This document shows, piece after piece, positions 1 through 8,582 of a stretch of DNA of 64,000 bases. This DNA is from Haloechinothrix alba (GTDB taxonomy: Bacteria > Actinomycetota > Actinomycetes > Mycobacteriales > Pseudonocardiaceae). The notes beneath the pieces were generated by a model. The model had not been told where the DNA came from and did not search any database. It saw only the letters and a list, made by a program, of their open reading frames with translations. The stretch lies in assembly GCF_900188115.1 (NCBI RefSeq), contig NZ_FZNW01000012.1:1-64000 (forward strand). The letters are read 5' to 3'. How positions within the stretch are numbered: the first letter of the stretch is position 1; every line of letters begins with the position of its first letter. Both the position numbers and the translations under genes were made by a program.

Positions 1-1
1 C

Positions 2-79
2 ACAGCCGCCGACCCGCTACCCGACGACCTCCAACACGCGCTCGACGCCATCAACACGGCCAGCCAGCCTACGCACTAA
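2..79 (+). CDS. 3' end of an unidentified gene
   Basis: An open frame enters from the left edge and ends at TAA (77-79). It reads 25 codons with an acidic, Ala-rich tail ending ALDAINTASQPTH. Codon use is normal for a high-GC actinobacterium. Nothing in this short tail identifies a family. It converges with the HEPN pseudogene on the other strand, whose last codon lies about 20 bases away. It could also be a chance frame. Confidence 0.35.
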   Translation, partial: TAADPLPDDLQHALDAINTASQPTH

Positions 80-97
80 TCTGGCAAAACTCGGGTC

Positions 98-502
98 TCA
101 TCGACCGAGGCGAACGATCTCGACAGCGATCTCGACCTGTGATCGCGCTTGCCGGACGAGAATCTCGACCTTGGCCGCGGTGGTGAGTGAGACGCCGTAT
201 TCGTCGTCGCTTTTGGCTGCGATGAGCTCGCGCAATGCCTACTCGGCAGCGGCTGCTTGATCGCGCTTGGCCATAGCGGTTCTGAGTTCCTTCGCCGCCG
301 TGGCGTGATCCTTGCCCTTGCTGGTTGCGCCGGTGAGGGCTGTGACGATGGCGTCTTTGGCGCTGATACCAGCGTGGATTGCATCGCCAGCGGCGGGTGT
401 ATTGCGACCCGCGGCGAGGTTGTCCTCGGCCGAAGCGAGGTATTCCTCGGCTTTCTTCAGGAAGGCCTTGGCGTGGTTGCGCTGCTCGGCAGTCGCCATC
501 AA
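98..502 (-). pseudogene. HEPN-domain partner of an MNT/HEPN toxin-antitoxin pair, interrupted by an amber codon
   Basis: The frame starts at ATG 502 (MMATAEQRNHAKAF) and meets TAG at 239-241 after 87 residues. The same frame then continues for 46 sense codons (ALRELIAAKSDDEYGVSLTT ... AVEIVRLGR) to TGA at 98-100. Read through, the product would be about 134 residues, the usual size of small all-helical HEPN proteins partnered with nucleotidyltransferases. One sense codon mutated to TAG explains the break, with no shift of frame. Its start overlaps the end of the upstream MNT gene by 4 bases (ATGA), so the two were one operon. HEPN partners are usually the RNase-like toxin. A truncated 87-residue product could still be made. 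Confidence 0.75.
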
Positions 503-1087
503 GCGTCTCCTGCCCTCATCCGTGGCTTTGTACCTATCAGGGCCGCGCCGTCGCGGAGGATGTCACTGACGACTGGCTCGCCGTCACGTGCCAGTCTCGT
601 GAACTCGGCTTCGGTGAAGACGAGGACATCGCAGTCGTTGCCCAGTCGTGTGCGAACCATGTCCTCCAACTCGCTTCGTCCGTCCCACTCGGGTGGGGCG
701 ATGACGGCGAGATCGAGATCGCTTGTGGCTGTGGCTTCACCGCGGGCGATCGACCCGAAGATGAGCACAGTGTGCACGGTGGAGTCGACAGCTTCGCCAA
801 TGGCAGCTTTCAGGGCCGCAATGGGGTCGAGGAGGGGCGTAAGGGCGCCACTGCTGCGGGTCTTCGTTGATCGTGTGTACGCCAGCGCGACCGATCGTCT
901 GGGACGTCACCAGTCCCAGCTGCTGTAGAACTTTCAACGTTTCCTGGACGGACCACAGGCTGTAGTCGTCGCTGACCATGCTGTGGATCCGTCGCCCAGT
1001 GAGTGGCTCGCCGGTCCGCAACAAGACTGAGAGCACAGCGCCGCGAGGGCCGGGGATGATCCCGCCGAAGGGTTCGCCGAAGTGCAC
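499..1087 (-). pseudogene. Winged-helix/nucleotidyltransferase (MNT) antitoxin-type gene, frameshifted
   Basis: Two halves of one gene lie in different frames. The 5' half begins at GTG 1087 (MHFGEPFGGIIPGPRGAVL) and encodes a winged-helix-like DNA-binding region ending VHTINED. The 3' half encodes the nucleotidyltransferase core with the GSxxRG...SDxD signature (IFGSIARGEATATSDLDLAV) and ends at 499. Between about 840 and 870 the homologous reading passes through the third frame (AAVAPL), so at least two small indels are needed; the net length is off by one base. In MNT/HEPN systems the MNT protein neutralises HEPN by AMP transfer. The isolated 3' half could still start at GTG 777 and give a 92-residue domain. 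Near-palindromic sequence just upstream suggests it once regulated itself. Confidence 0.7.
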
Positions 1088-1090
1088 ATG

Positions 1091-1144
1091 ACGACCCCAC
1101 CAGTCATATGATTGCAGTGGCAGTCATATGACAGGTGGGGTCGT
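1091..1144. promoter_or_regulatory. Inverted repeat with twin TCATATGA palindromes upstream of the MNT gene
   Basis: Arms 1091-1111 and 1124-1144 are 21 bases each and inversely complementary with one mismatch, separated by 12 bases. Each arm holds TCATATGA (1104-1111 and 1124-1131); the two palindromes are 20 bp apart, about two helical turns. The left arm starts 4 bases before the MNT start codon. This is a likely operator for the winged-helix domain of that gene; a transcription-terminating hairpin is the alternative. Confidence 0.6.
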
Positions 1145-1568
1145 GAATTACGGCAGTCATCGAACCTGCTTGCCCGCCTCGAAGCGGCGAACGACGGCAA
1201 GCCGCTCGCGGTCGCGCAGGCACGAGCGGGTATGGGGCGACCCCCGAGCGCTTCCCGCTGTGACAGCGGAGTCGGCTGGACGAACACCGATGCTCGGGGG
1301 CCGGGTGGCCGCCTGGAATTGGCGACGTGGTTCGCGTTGGCCCCAGCGTCAGCCGGCGACCACCTCACGCGTCCGATAACCAATCATCTACCGGATCACC
1401 TCCTTTCCCGTGTACGGCAACCATACGTGCGGCCCGCGTACGCCGCGAACTCATTTTCGCTGCGGCCGCCGAGGATGAGGGCGACGCTCGCGTCACTCCG
1501 GAGCTGGCGGTAGGCCACGCTGAGTGGTGGTCGCCGTTCGTCGTCGCCACGACGTCTATGAGCAGCGG
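1145..1568. other. Intergenic stretch with no recognisable gene
   Basis: Several overlapping open frames exist on both strands but none resembles a known protein or has a clear ribosome site. It is probably debris between the toxin-antitoxin remnant and the DJ-1 remnant. Confidence 0.4.
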
Positions 1569-2050
1569 TTACACGAGAGCGGCAACCTTCTTCGCCGTCT
1601 CCTCGGCGGATCCGGCGTTCTGTCCGGTCACGAGATTGCCGTCGACCACGACGTAGGAGACGAACGGCAGCGTGGCCTTCTCGTAGCGTGCGCCGCGCTT
1701 CTTCATTTCTTCCTCGCTGTTGTACGGCACGAGCTTGTCCACTCGGGCGAAGACTTCCTCGTGCCAGGCGAACCCGGTGACCTTGCGTCCCGCTACCAGG
1801 TAAGACCCGTCGGATAGCGTGGTGTTCAGCAGGCCGCAGTAGCCGTGGCAGACCGAGGCGACAATGCCGCCACGTTCGTAGATCTCCCGGGTGATGCGCT
1901 GCAGGCCCTCGCTGTCGGGGAAGTCGTACATCCCCGCGTATCCACCGGTGAAGTAGACGGCATCGAAGTCCGCCGAGTCGATCTCGGGAACTGTTTCAAG
2001 ATCGGTGGGTTCGGCCCGACACGCCGGGCTGAGGTCCGGCGGGATGGGCA
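1569..2050 (-). pseudogene. DJ-1/PfpI-family glutamine-amidotransferase-like gene, 5' truncated
   Basis: The reading from about 2030 down to the stop at 1569 matches the C-terminal two thirds of type-1 GATase-like (DJ-1/PfpI) proteins: FDAVYFTGGYAGMYDFPDSE, the nucleophile elbow ASVCHGYCG with its cysteine, then VPYNSEEEMKKRGARYEK and GQNAGSAEETAKKVAALV. Complete family members are about 220-230 residues. The N-terminal beta-alpha unit is missing because the start of an IS256-type transposase abuts it near 2050. No plausible start with a ribosome site remains; the open frame runs back into the IS. The family includes glyoxalase III and stress proteins; the substrate cannot be told. Confidence 0.7.
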
Positions 2051-2056
2051 CGGAGT

Positions 2057-3325
2057 GTGATGACTGTTGATGCCGTGACGACAACTGGAGCTTCGAAGAA
2101 CGCGGCCGACGAGGCCGGTGTGCGCGCGCAGGAGCGGGGTCTGGCCTTGACCGGGCCGGACGGGCTGCTCGGGCAGCTGACGCAGACCGTGCTGGAGACC
2201 GCGCTGGAAGCGGAGATGACCGAGCACCTTGGGCACGCCAAACACGCCGATCAGCCCGGCCGTGAGGGCACGAACGTGCGTAACGACTCGCGCGCCAAGA
2301 CCGTGGTCTCAGACGCGGCCGGTGCGGTCGAGGTGGCCGTGCCCTGAGACCGTGCGGGCAGTGTCGAACCGATGATCGTGAAGAAGCGGCAGCGGCGGCT
2401 GGGCAGCGTGGATGAGATCGTGTTGTCGTGGTCCGCGAAGGGGTTGACGACGGGCGAGATTTCCGCGCATTTCGCTGATGTCTATGGTGCGTCGGTGTCG
2501 AAGGCGACAGTACCGAGGATCACTGACACTGTGGTGGCGGAGATGGCCGAATAGCAGTGTCGGCCACTTGATGAATGTTACGCGGCGGTGTTTATTGATC
2601 CTGTGGTCGTGAAGGTGCGGGATGGTCAGGTCTCGAACCGTGCGTTTTATGTAGCGATTGGGGTGGCACTCGAGGGACGTAAAGATGTACTCGGCATCTG
2701 GGCTGGCCCGGGCAGTGAGGGAGCGAAGTTCTGGCTGCAAGTGTTGCAGGACTTGAAGAACCGTGGCATGAAGGACGTGTTCTTCGTGGTCTGCGACGGG
2801 TTGACGGGCCTGCCGGAGGTGGTGGCCGATGTGTGGCCTCAGGCTCGGGTGCAGACCTGTGTGATCCACCTGATCAGGAATTCTTTCCGCATTGCGTCCA
2901 ACCGTGATTGGGACGCGTTGAAGAAAGATCTGAAGCCGATTTACGCGGCTGCTACGGTAGCCGCCGCGGAGGTGGCTTTGGACGACCTGGAGGAGAAATG
3001 GACTGGGCAGTATTCTGCTATGATCCGACTGTGGCGCAACGCGTGGGAAGAGTTCACTCCGTTCCTGGATTACGATCCGGAGATGAGGCGCGTGTTGTGT
3101 TCCACGAACGCCATTGAGTCGTTGAACGCACGGTATCGTAAGGCCGTGCGGGCGCGAGGTCACTTCCCGACGGAGCAAGCTGCGGTAAAGTGCCTGTACC
3201 TGGTCACCAGGTCACTCGACCCGGCCGGCAAGGGGCAGGCGAGGTGGACGATGCGGTGGAAACCCGCCCTGAACGCGTTCGCGACCACGTTCGGTGACCG
3301 CTGGCCGAGCGCACAGAAGTACTAA
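2057..3325 (+). pseudogene. IS256-family (Mutator-type) transposase with two in-frame stops
   Basis: A single frame runs 2057-3325, about 420 codons as expected for the family, but has TGA at 2345-2347 (VP*DRAGS) and TAG at 2552-2554 (AEMAE*QCRPLD). The family normally has R and W there, so both are single-base nonsense changes. The catalytic parts are intact: first Asp in VFIDPVVVKVRDGQ, second Asp in VVCDGLTGLPE, Glu in CSTNAIESLNARYRK. It cannot make full-length transposase. GTTACAGACCCCC at the right end (3349-3361) resembles an IS end, but no matching inverted copy is seen on the left. The element cut the DJ-1 gene on its left. Confidence 0.85.
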
Positions 3326-3417
3326 CCGCAAACGCCGAAAACACCGATCTTGTTACAGACCCCCGTCAGAAGGTCCTGATCGATCCGACCAGCGACGTCG
3401 TAAGCGTCGGCTGGCCC

Positions 3418-3654
3418 TCAAGGTCGTGGGTGGCGGGGTTCCGACGCGCGTCGGCTGCGGGCATCGTGATCGGGAGGTACGTCGATCCCGTGCCGGACGC
3501 TGGAGAACGCGTCGATACCCCAGGCGACCTGGCGGGCGCCGCTCCACAGGGTGTGAAGCAGGCGCCGGATGGGCTGCTGAGCGCGAACGTCGTGCGAGGA
3601 CGACGAGTCGTTGGTCTTCAGGGTCTGGTCTGCGATGAAGTCGTCGAAGTACAT
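3418..3654 (-). CDS. Unrecognised 78-residue open frame divergent from the GlxA regulator
   Basis: Begins ATG 3654 (MYFDDFIADQTLKTND) and ends at 3418. It lies between the right end of the first IS256 copy and the GlxA gene, divergent from the latter with 74 bases between starts. The N-terminus reads like protein, the Arg/Pro-rich C-terminus less so. It may be the stump of a gene once controlled by the regulator and cut by the IS. No family recognised. Confidence 0.3.
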   Translation of the reverse strand: MYFDDFIADQTLKTNDSSSSHDVRAQQPIRRLLHTLWSGARQVAWGIDAFSSVRHGIDVPPDHDARSRRASEPRHPRP

Positions 3655-3728
3655 GGCTCAAGAGTCGCAAAGCGGCGCCGTCCCGCAGAAGTGGCAAGAT
3701 TGACGCAAACTGCTAAGATTTTGCCATC

Positions 3729-4712
3729 ATGACGACACGGCGTCCGACGATCACGATCCCGCTCATTGACGGCATGACCCTGTTCGAGATCGGCATGCCG
3801 CTGGAGGCACTGGGCTACGAGTGGGGCCCCGATCACGGGCCGCTCTACGACGTGACGCTGTGCGGCGACCTGCGCGGCGTTCGCACCCACACCGGAGCCC
3901 GGCTGGCCCCGGAGCGGCCGCTGAGCGCCGCGGCCGAGGGCGACACGGTGCTGGTGCCTGCGGTGCCACCGGGGCGATCGGTCGGCTCCCGGCTGGTCCG
4001 CGAGCTGCGGCGCGCCGCCAACCGGGGCGCCCGCATGGTGGCGCTGTGCACCGGCACGTTCGCGCTCGCCGAGGCTGGGCTGCTCGACGGGCGTCGGGCC
4101 ACCACTCACTGGCGGCACGCCGCACTGCTGCAGCGGATGTACCCCAGCGTCGAGCTCGACGCACGCGCCATCTACGTGGAGGACAACGGCGTCTTCACCA
4201 GTGCCGGCTCGGCGGCGGGCCTCGACCTCTGCCTGCATCTGATCCGGCGCGACCACGGGGAGCGCGCCGCGAACAACACGGCCCGCTACCTCGTCATCGC
4301 TGCCCACCGTGACGGTGATCAGGCGCAGTACGTCCACGCCGAGCCGCTGGAGGTTCGCGCCGCCTGGTTGGACAACCTCCGCGCGTGGCTGCGCGAGAAC
4401 CTCCGCCGGCCGCTGACGCTCACCGAGCTGGGGCGAGCGGCGAACCTCTCGCCCCGCACCCTCGCCCGACGGTTCGAGCAGGACGTCGGCACCACGCCCA
4501 TGCGCTGGGTCGCCGCGGAACGGATCGCGGCGGCCAAGGAACTGCTCGAGACCACCGACCTCACGGTGGACCGGATCTCCTCCGAGGTCGGCTACGGGTC
4601 GCCGGTGACGTTCCGAACCGCCTTCACCCAAGAGGTCGGCATCTCACCGAAGCGCTACCGCTCGCGGTTCGCGGCAACGCTTGACCCCGCCGCTCCGGCA
4701 GGGGCTGTCTGA
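3729..4712 (+). CDS. GlxA-type transcriptional regulator (DJ-1/PfpI-like domain plus AraC helix-turn-helix)
   Basis: A 327-residue cytoplasmic regulator. Residues about 8-180 form a DJ-1/PfpI-like sensor domain (IPLIDGMTLFEIGMPLEALG, the VALCTGTFALAEAGLLDG elbow, then RATTHW). Residues about 215-315 hold two AraC helix-turn-helix units (LTLTELGRAANLSPRTLARR and VDRISSEVGYGSPVTFRTAF) ending in the usual GISPKRYR. Such regulators often sit beside the DJ-1 or oxidoreductase gene they control; here both neighbours are broken, so the target is unknown. The last codons (AGAV, stop) lie inside the left inverted repeat of the next IS256 copy, so the original C-terminus was replaced; the loss is only tail. 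It is flanked by two IS256 copies in the same orientation. Confidence 0.9.
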   Translation: MTTRRPTITIPLIDGMTLFEIGMPLEALGYEWGPDHGPLYDVTLCGDLRGVRTHTGARLAPERPLSAAAEGDTVLVPAVPPGRSVGSRLVRELRRAANRGARMVALCTGTFALAEAGLLDGRRATTHWRHAALLQRMYPSVELDARAIYVEDNGVFTSAGSAAGLDLCLHLIRRDHGERAANNTARYLVIAAHRDGDQAQYVHAEPLEVRAAWLDNLRAWLRENLRRPLTLTELGRAANLSPRTLARRFEQDVGTTPMRWVAAERIAAAKELLETTDLTVDRISSEVGYGSPVTFRTAFTQEVGISPKRYRSRFAATLDPAAPAGAV

Positions 4713-4774
4713 ACAACGGTGGATCTGGTCGTGGTCTGACACGCCGAGCGTGAGCTTGGCGGGAAGGATCGATC

Positions 4775-6032
4775 ATGACCGAAACACTGGACCCCGTGAC
4801 CGATGACATGGATCCGCAGAAGCTGGCGGAGCAGTTGCTCGGGCAGGCCAAGGAGCAGGGCGTCGACCTGGTCGGCCCGGACGGGCTGCTCAACCGGTTG
4901 GCGAAGAACGTGCTCGAGACCGCACGGGAAGCGGAGATGAGCGAGCACCTGGGCTATGGCAAGCACGACCCGGCTGGCCGCACCGGTGACCACTCCCGCA
5001 ACGGCACCCGCGCCAAGGCGGTGCTGACCGAGATCGGCGAGGTGGAGATCGAGGTCGCGCGCGACGTCGATTCCTCGTTCGAGCCGCAGATCGTGCGCAA
5101 GCGGCAACGCAGGTTGACCGGGGTGGATGAGATCGTGCTGTCGTTGTCGGCGAAGGGCCTGACGACCCAGCCCGAATCAGCTCGAAGTAGCGGCGCTTGA
5201 CCCCGATCGGCATCCTGTTGTGACCACCACGCGGCATACGAACCCCTTCCCATCAGGATTCGCAACGACCGATGGAAACCGCCCGGTGTATCCGGTGATC
5301 TTCGTTGACGCTATCCACGTGAGGGTGCGCGACGGGCAGGTCACCAACCGGCCGATCTATGTGGTCCTCGGCGTCACTGTCAACGGTGAACGCGACATCC
5401 TCGGCCTGTGGGCCGGCGACGGCGGCGAGGGCGCCACGTTCTGGCTCAGCGTGCTCACCGAGATCAACAACCGGGGCGTCACCGACGTGTGCATCGCGGT
5501 CTGCGACGGGCCGACAGGCCTGCCCGAGACGATCACCACCGTGTGGGACCGGGCGGTGGTGCAGACATGTGTGATCCACCTGATCCGTAACACCTTCCGC
5601 CACGCCTCCCGCACGTACTGGGACCAGATGTCGACGGATCTACGGCCGGTCCACACCACCCCGACCGAGGCCGCCGCCAAGGAACGGTTCGTCGAGTTCA
5701 GCGGCACGTGGGGCCAGCAGTACCCGGCGATCGTGCGGCTCCGGCAGAACGCCTGGTCGCAGTTCGTGCCGTTCTTGGACTACGACGTCGAGATCCGCCG
5801 CGTCAACTGCTCGACGAACGCCGTGGAGTCGATCAACTCCCGGTACCGCCGAGCGGTCCGTGCCCGCGGGCACTTCCCGACACAGCAGGCCGCACTCAAG
5901 TGCCTCTACCTCGTCACTCGATCTCTAGACCCCACCGGCCGTGGCCGGGCACGACGGGCGATGAGATGGAAACCGGCACTCAACGCCTTCGCGATCACCC
6001 TTGACGGCCGCACAACCCCGACCGTCAACTAA
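4775..6032 (+). pseudogene. IS256-family transposase, disrupted in the middle
   Basis: The N-terminal part (MTETLDPVTDDMDPQKLAEQ to LSAKGLTT, 4775-5167) and the catalytic part (from VYPVIFVDAIHVRVRDGQ, about 5288, to TPTVN at 6032) are in different frames. The catalytic triad context is present: FVDAIHV, VCDGPTGLPE, STNAVESINSRYRR. The link segment that in the first copy reads GEISAHFADVYGASVSK is gone and replaced by about 110 bases of foreign DNA carrying the start of an IS30-type transposase on the other strand. The gene is dead. About two thirds of the catalytic residues match the first copy, so the two are relatives, not recent duplicates. Confidence 0.85.
5166..5278 (-). mobile_element. 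Fragment of an IS30-family transposase start inside the IS256 gene
   Basis: On the minus strand ATG 5237 begins MPRGGHNRMPIGVKRRYFEL followed by IRAG, the typical opening of actinobacterial IS30-family transposases. After about 24 codons the match stops and IS256 sequence resumes. Only the promoter-proximal scrap remains, so this looks like an insertion followed by deletion. Confidence 0.55.
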
Positions 6033-6110
6033 CCGCTGCCAAGGCCGGATCCACCGTTAATCGGACAGCCCCCTGTGGGGGAAGGTCACGGTCTAGTCAT
6101 CGGGATTTGC

Positions 6111-6163
6111 CTGGAGCAGACTGGTCCGCAGCGAGTCCTGGAGCAGACTGGTCCGCAGCGAGT
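6111..6163 (+). repeat. Two tandem 26-base repeats upstream of the molybdopterin oxidoreductase
   Basis: Copies at 6111-6136 and 6138-6163 are identical (CTGGAGCAGACTGGTCCGCA then GCGAGT) and separated by one base. The second copy ends one base before the AGGAG ribosome site at 6165-6169. They may be a duplicated operator half or slippage at the IS border. Confidence 0.8.
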
Positions 6164-6176
6164 TAGGAGTCTGGCG

Positions 6177-8309
6177 ATGACCGCGACTGAGAGCCATCCT
6201 GAATCAACTGTCACGGTGCGTGCCGCTTGTCCCCATGATTGCCCGGATACCTGCGCGATGCTGGTGACGGTGACTGACGGGCAGGCCACCACGGTGCGTG
6301 GCGATCCGGAGCACCCGTTCACCCGTGGCGGGTTGTGCGTGAAGGTGAACAATTACGTCGACAAGGTCTACAGCTCAGACCGCGTGTTGTATCCGTTGCG
6401 CCGCACTGGGCCCAAGGGCAGTGGCCACTTCGAGCAGGTCTCCTGGGACGAGGCGTTGGACGAGATTGCCGATCGGTTCCGCTCCTCGATCGCGGAGCAC
6501 GGCCCGGAGTCGATCATGCCGGTCAGCTATCTGGGCACTGAGGGCATCCTGAACGGGCTCAACGTTGGCGACCCGTTCTTCAACAAGCTCGGCGCGACGA
6601 TCGCCGAACGGACCTACTGCGATTCCGGGGCGTGCACTGCGTACACGATGACCCTTGGTGCGACGGCTGGGTTTGACCCGGAGAGTGTGGTGCACTCCCG
6701 ATACATCGTGATCTGGGCCTGCAACATGGTCTCGACGAACTTGCACATGTGGCCGTTCGTGGCAGAGGCGCAGCGCCGCGGCGCAAAGGTCGTCGTGATC
6801 GACCCCGTCCGACACGGCACCGCGAAACATGCGGACTGGCACATCCCGCTCCGGCCGGGCACCGACGGGGCGTTGGCCCTGGCGATGATGCACGTGATCA
6901 TCGGCGAGGGGCTGACCGACGAGGAGTACGTCCGCGAGCACACCGTGGGCTACGACGAGCTGGCCGAGCGAGTCTCGCAGTACAACCCGGAGTGGGCCGC
7001 CGAGCAAACCGGGATACCAGCGGACGACATTCGTACCCTGGCCAGGGAGTACGCGACCACCGACCCGGCGATGATCCGGATCGGGGTGGCGGTCGAGCGT
7101 CACGCGGGCGGCGGGCAGACGGTGCGCTCGATTGCGTGCCTGCCGGCGCTGGTCGGGGCGTGGCGGCACGTCGGTGGGGGGCTGCTGCAGCTGCCGCTGT
7201 GGGCCTTCCCGGTCAACTGGGGCGCGTTCATGCACCCCGAGCTGGCCACGCCGGGCACTCGGGTGGTAAACCAGTTCCACCTCGGCCGCGCGTTGACGGG
7301 TGAGTTGGGGTTGGACCCGCCGATCAGCGCGCTGATGGTGTACAACTCCAACCCGATGGTGGTCTGTCCGGAGCAGGACAAGGTGGCCGCGGGGCTGGCC
7401 CGCGAGGACCTGTTCACCGTGGTCAGCGATCACTTTCTCACCGACACCGCGCGCTATGCCGACCTAGTACTGCCAGCGACGACCCAACTCGAGCAGCACG
7501 ACATCATGTTCAGCTGGGGGCATTTCTACGTCACGTTGAACACTCCGGCGGTCGAACCGTTGGGTGAGGCGATTCCGAACACGGAGCTGTTCCGCCGGCT
7601 GGCTGCCCGGATGGGCTTCACCGAGGAGTGCTTTACCCGCACCGATGAGGACATGATTGCCGAGGCGTTCGACTGGTCGGACCCTGCCATGGCCGGCATC
7701 ACCGTCGAGTCGCTGCGCGAGACCGGATGGGCACGGTTGAACCTGCCATCGGCCGACGAGTACGCCCCGCACGCGGAGGGCAACTTCCCCACCCCGTCCG
7801 GGAAGGTGGAACTGCGCTCGTCAGCCGCGGCCGAGGGGGGCAACTTCGTGGTGCCGCTGTTTCGGCAGGGTTCGAACGAGCATCAGCCCGGCGGGGTGGT
7901 CGACCCGCTGCCGCATTATGTGCCGCCGCGCGAGACCGCCGATACCGGCTACCGACTGAACTTGATCTCGCCGAAGTCGCACGCCTTCCTGAACTCCAGC
8001 GCCGGCGATCAGTCCAAGCAGCGCCGGGTGGAGGGTGAACAGGGAATCACCCTCCACCCGGCCGACGCCGACGAGCGCGGCATCACCGATGGGCAGTACG
8101 TCCGGGTATTCAACGACCGCGGCCAGTTCGTGGCCCTGGCCCGGGTCAGCGACGAGATCGCCCCCGGTGTGGCGATGGCCCCGATGGGCCACTGGCCTAA
8201 GAACGCCAAGGACCAGTCCACGGTCAATGCCGTCAACCCGTTCGCGTTCGCCGACCTCGGCAACGCCCCCACCTTCTCCGACACCACGGTCGAAGTAGAG
8301 AGGATGTGA
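6177..8309 (+). CDS. Molybdopterin-dependent oxidoreductase (DMSO-reductase superfamily, [4Fe-4S] type)
   Basis: A 710-residue catalytic subunit. ATG 6177 is chosen because AGGAG lies 7 bases upstream; longer frames run back into the repeats. N-terminal cysteines C18, C22, C26 and C54 (CPHDCPDTC ... GGLC) fit a [4Fe-4S] cluster. The molybdopterin core follows (WDEALDEIADRF, then the SGACTAYT region near the metal site), and the C-terminus is the beta-barrel dinucleotide-binding domain (about 590-705, LNLISPKSHAFLNSS, HWPKNAKDQSTVNAVN). There is no twin-arginine signal, so it should be cytoplasmic. No electron-transfer subunit or cofactor gene is adjacent, so substrate and partner are unknown. 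It stands intact among dead IS elements and is followed by a good hairpin. Confidence 0.9.
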   Translation: MTATESHPESTVTVRAACPHDCPDTCAMLVTVTDGQATTVRGDPEHPFTRGGLCVKVNNYVDKVYSSDRVLYPLRRTGPKGSGHFEQVSWDEALDEIADRFRSSIAEHGPESIMPVSYLGTEGILNGLNVGDPFFNKLGATIAERTYCDSGACTAYTMTLGATAGFDPESVVHSRYIVIWACNMVSTNLHMWPFVAEAQRRGAKVVVIDPVRHGTAKHADWHIPLRPGTDGALALAMMHVIIGEGLTDEEYVREHTVGYDELAERVSQYNPEWAAEQTGIPADDIRTLAREYATTDPAMIRIGVAVERHAGGGQTVRSIACLPALVGAWRHVGGGLLQLPLWAFPVNWGAFMHPELATPGTRVVNQFHLGRALTGELGLDPPISALMVYNSNPMVVCPEQDKVAAGLAREDLFTVVSDHFLTDTARYADLVLPATTQLEQHDIMFSWGHFYVTLNTPAVEPLGEAIPNTELFRRLAARMGFTEECFTRTDEDMIAEAFDWSDPAMAGITVESLRETGWARLNLPSADEYAPHAEGNFPTPSGKVELRSSAAAEGGNFVVPLFRQGSNEHQPGGVVDPLPHYVPPRETADTGYRLNLISPKSHAFLNSSAGDQSKQRRVEGEQGITLHPADADERGITDGQYVRVFNDRGQFVALARVSDEIAPGVAMAPMGHWPKNAKDQSTVNAVNPFAFADLGNAPTFSDTTVEVERM

Positions 8310-8343
8310 CGATCCCTACCGGACGTGCGGAAGGGATCGTCAC
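8306..8343 (+). terminator. Hairpin after the molybdopterin oxidoreductase
   Basis: A perfect 12-bp stem (GTGACGATCCCT at 8306-8317 with 8332-8343) and a 14-base loop include the stop codon itself. No T-run follows, which is common for actinobacterial terminators. Confidence 0.7.
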
Positions 8344-8582
8344 GTCGTGGCCGGCTGGCCACCCTTTGCCCCTGGGGCTCCCCTGGTGGCAGTGGTGCAA
8401 ACACGCAGACGAGATGCGAACCGTGCACGCCGAAATAGAACTGGCCCTCGCCGACATGGGAAAACGCGTCAGAACGCACAGTCAATGTACATAGAAGGGC
8501 TCGCCTGATGTCTGAGGAACTCTCCCGCGTCAGGATTTGTGGCTCAGGGGTTTTGTAGGGTTCTGAGCAGGAGGCGTTGGCG
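8344..8582. other. Non-coding stretch between oxidoreductase and IS debris
   Basis: No convincing gene. A short frame ending KRVRTHSQCT at 8494 has no family resemblance. The following 90 bases lead into the transposase scrap. Confidence 0.35.

Larger units (their letters stand above)
4700..6074 (+). mobile_element. IS256-family insertion sequence, second copy, with terminal inverted repeats
   Basis: Terminal inverted repeats of about 27 bases are visible at 4700-4726 and 6047-6074 (outer bases AGGGGCTGTC, inner ACGGTGGATC), with 3-4 mismatches. The length, about 1.37 kb, fits IS256 elements. No matching 8-9 bp target duplication flanks the ends, so the copy may have recombined since insertion. 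The left repeat supplies the stop codon of the GlxA gene. Confidence 0.75.
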
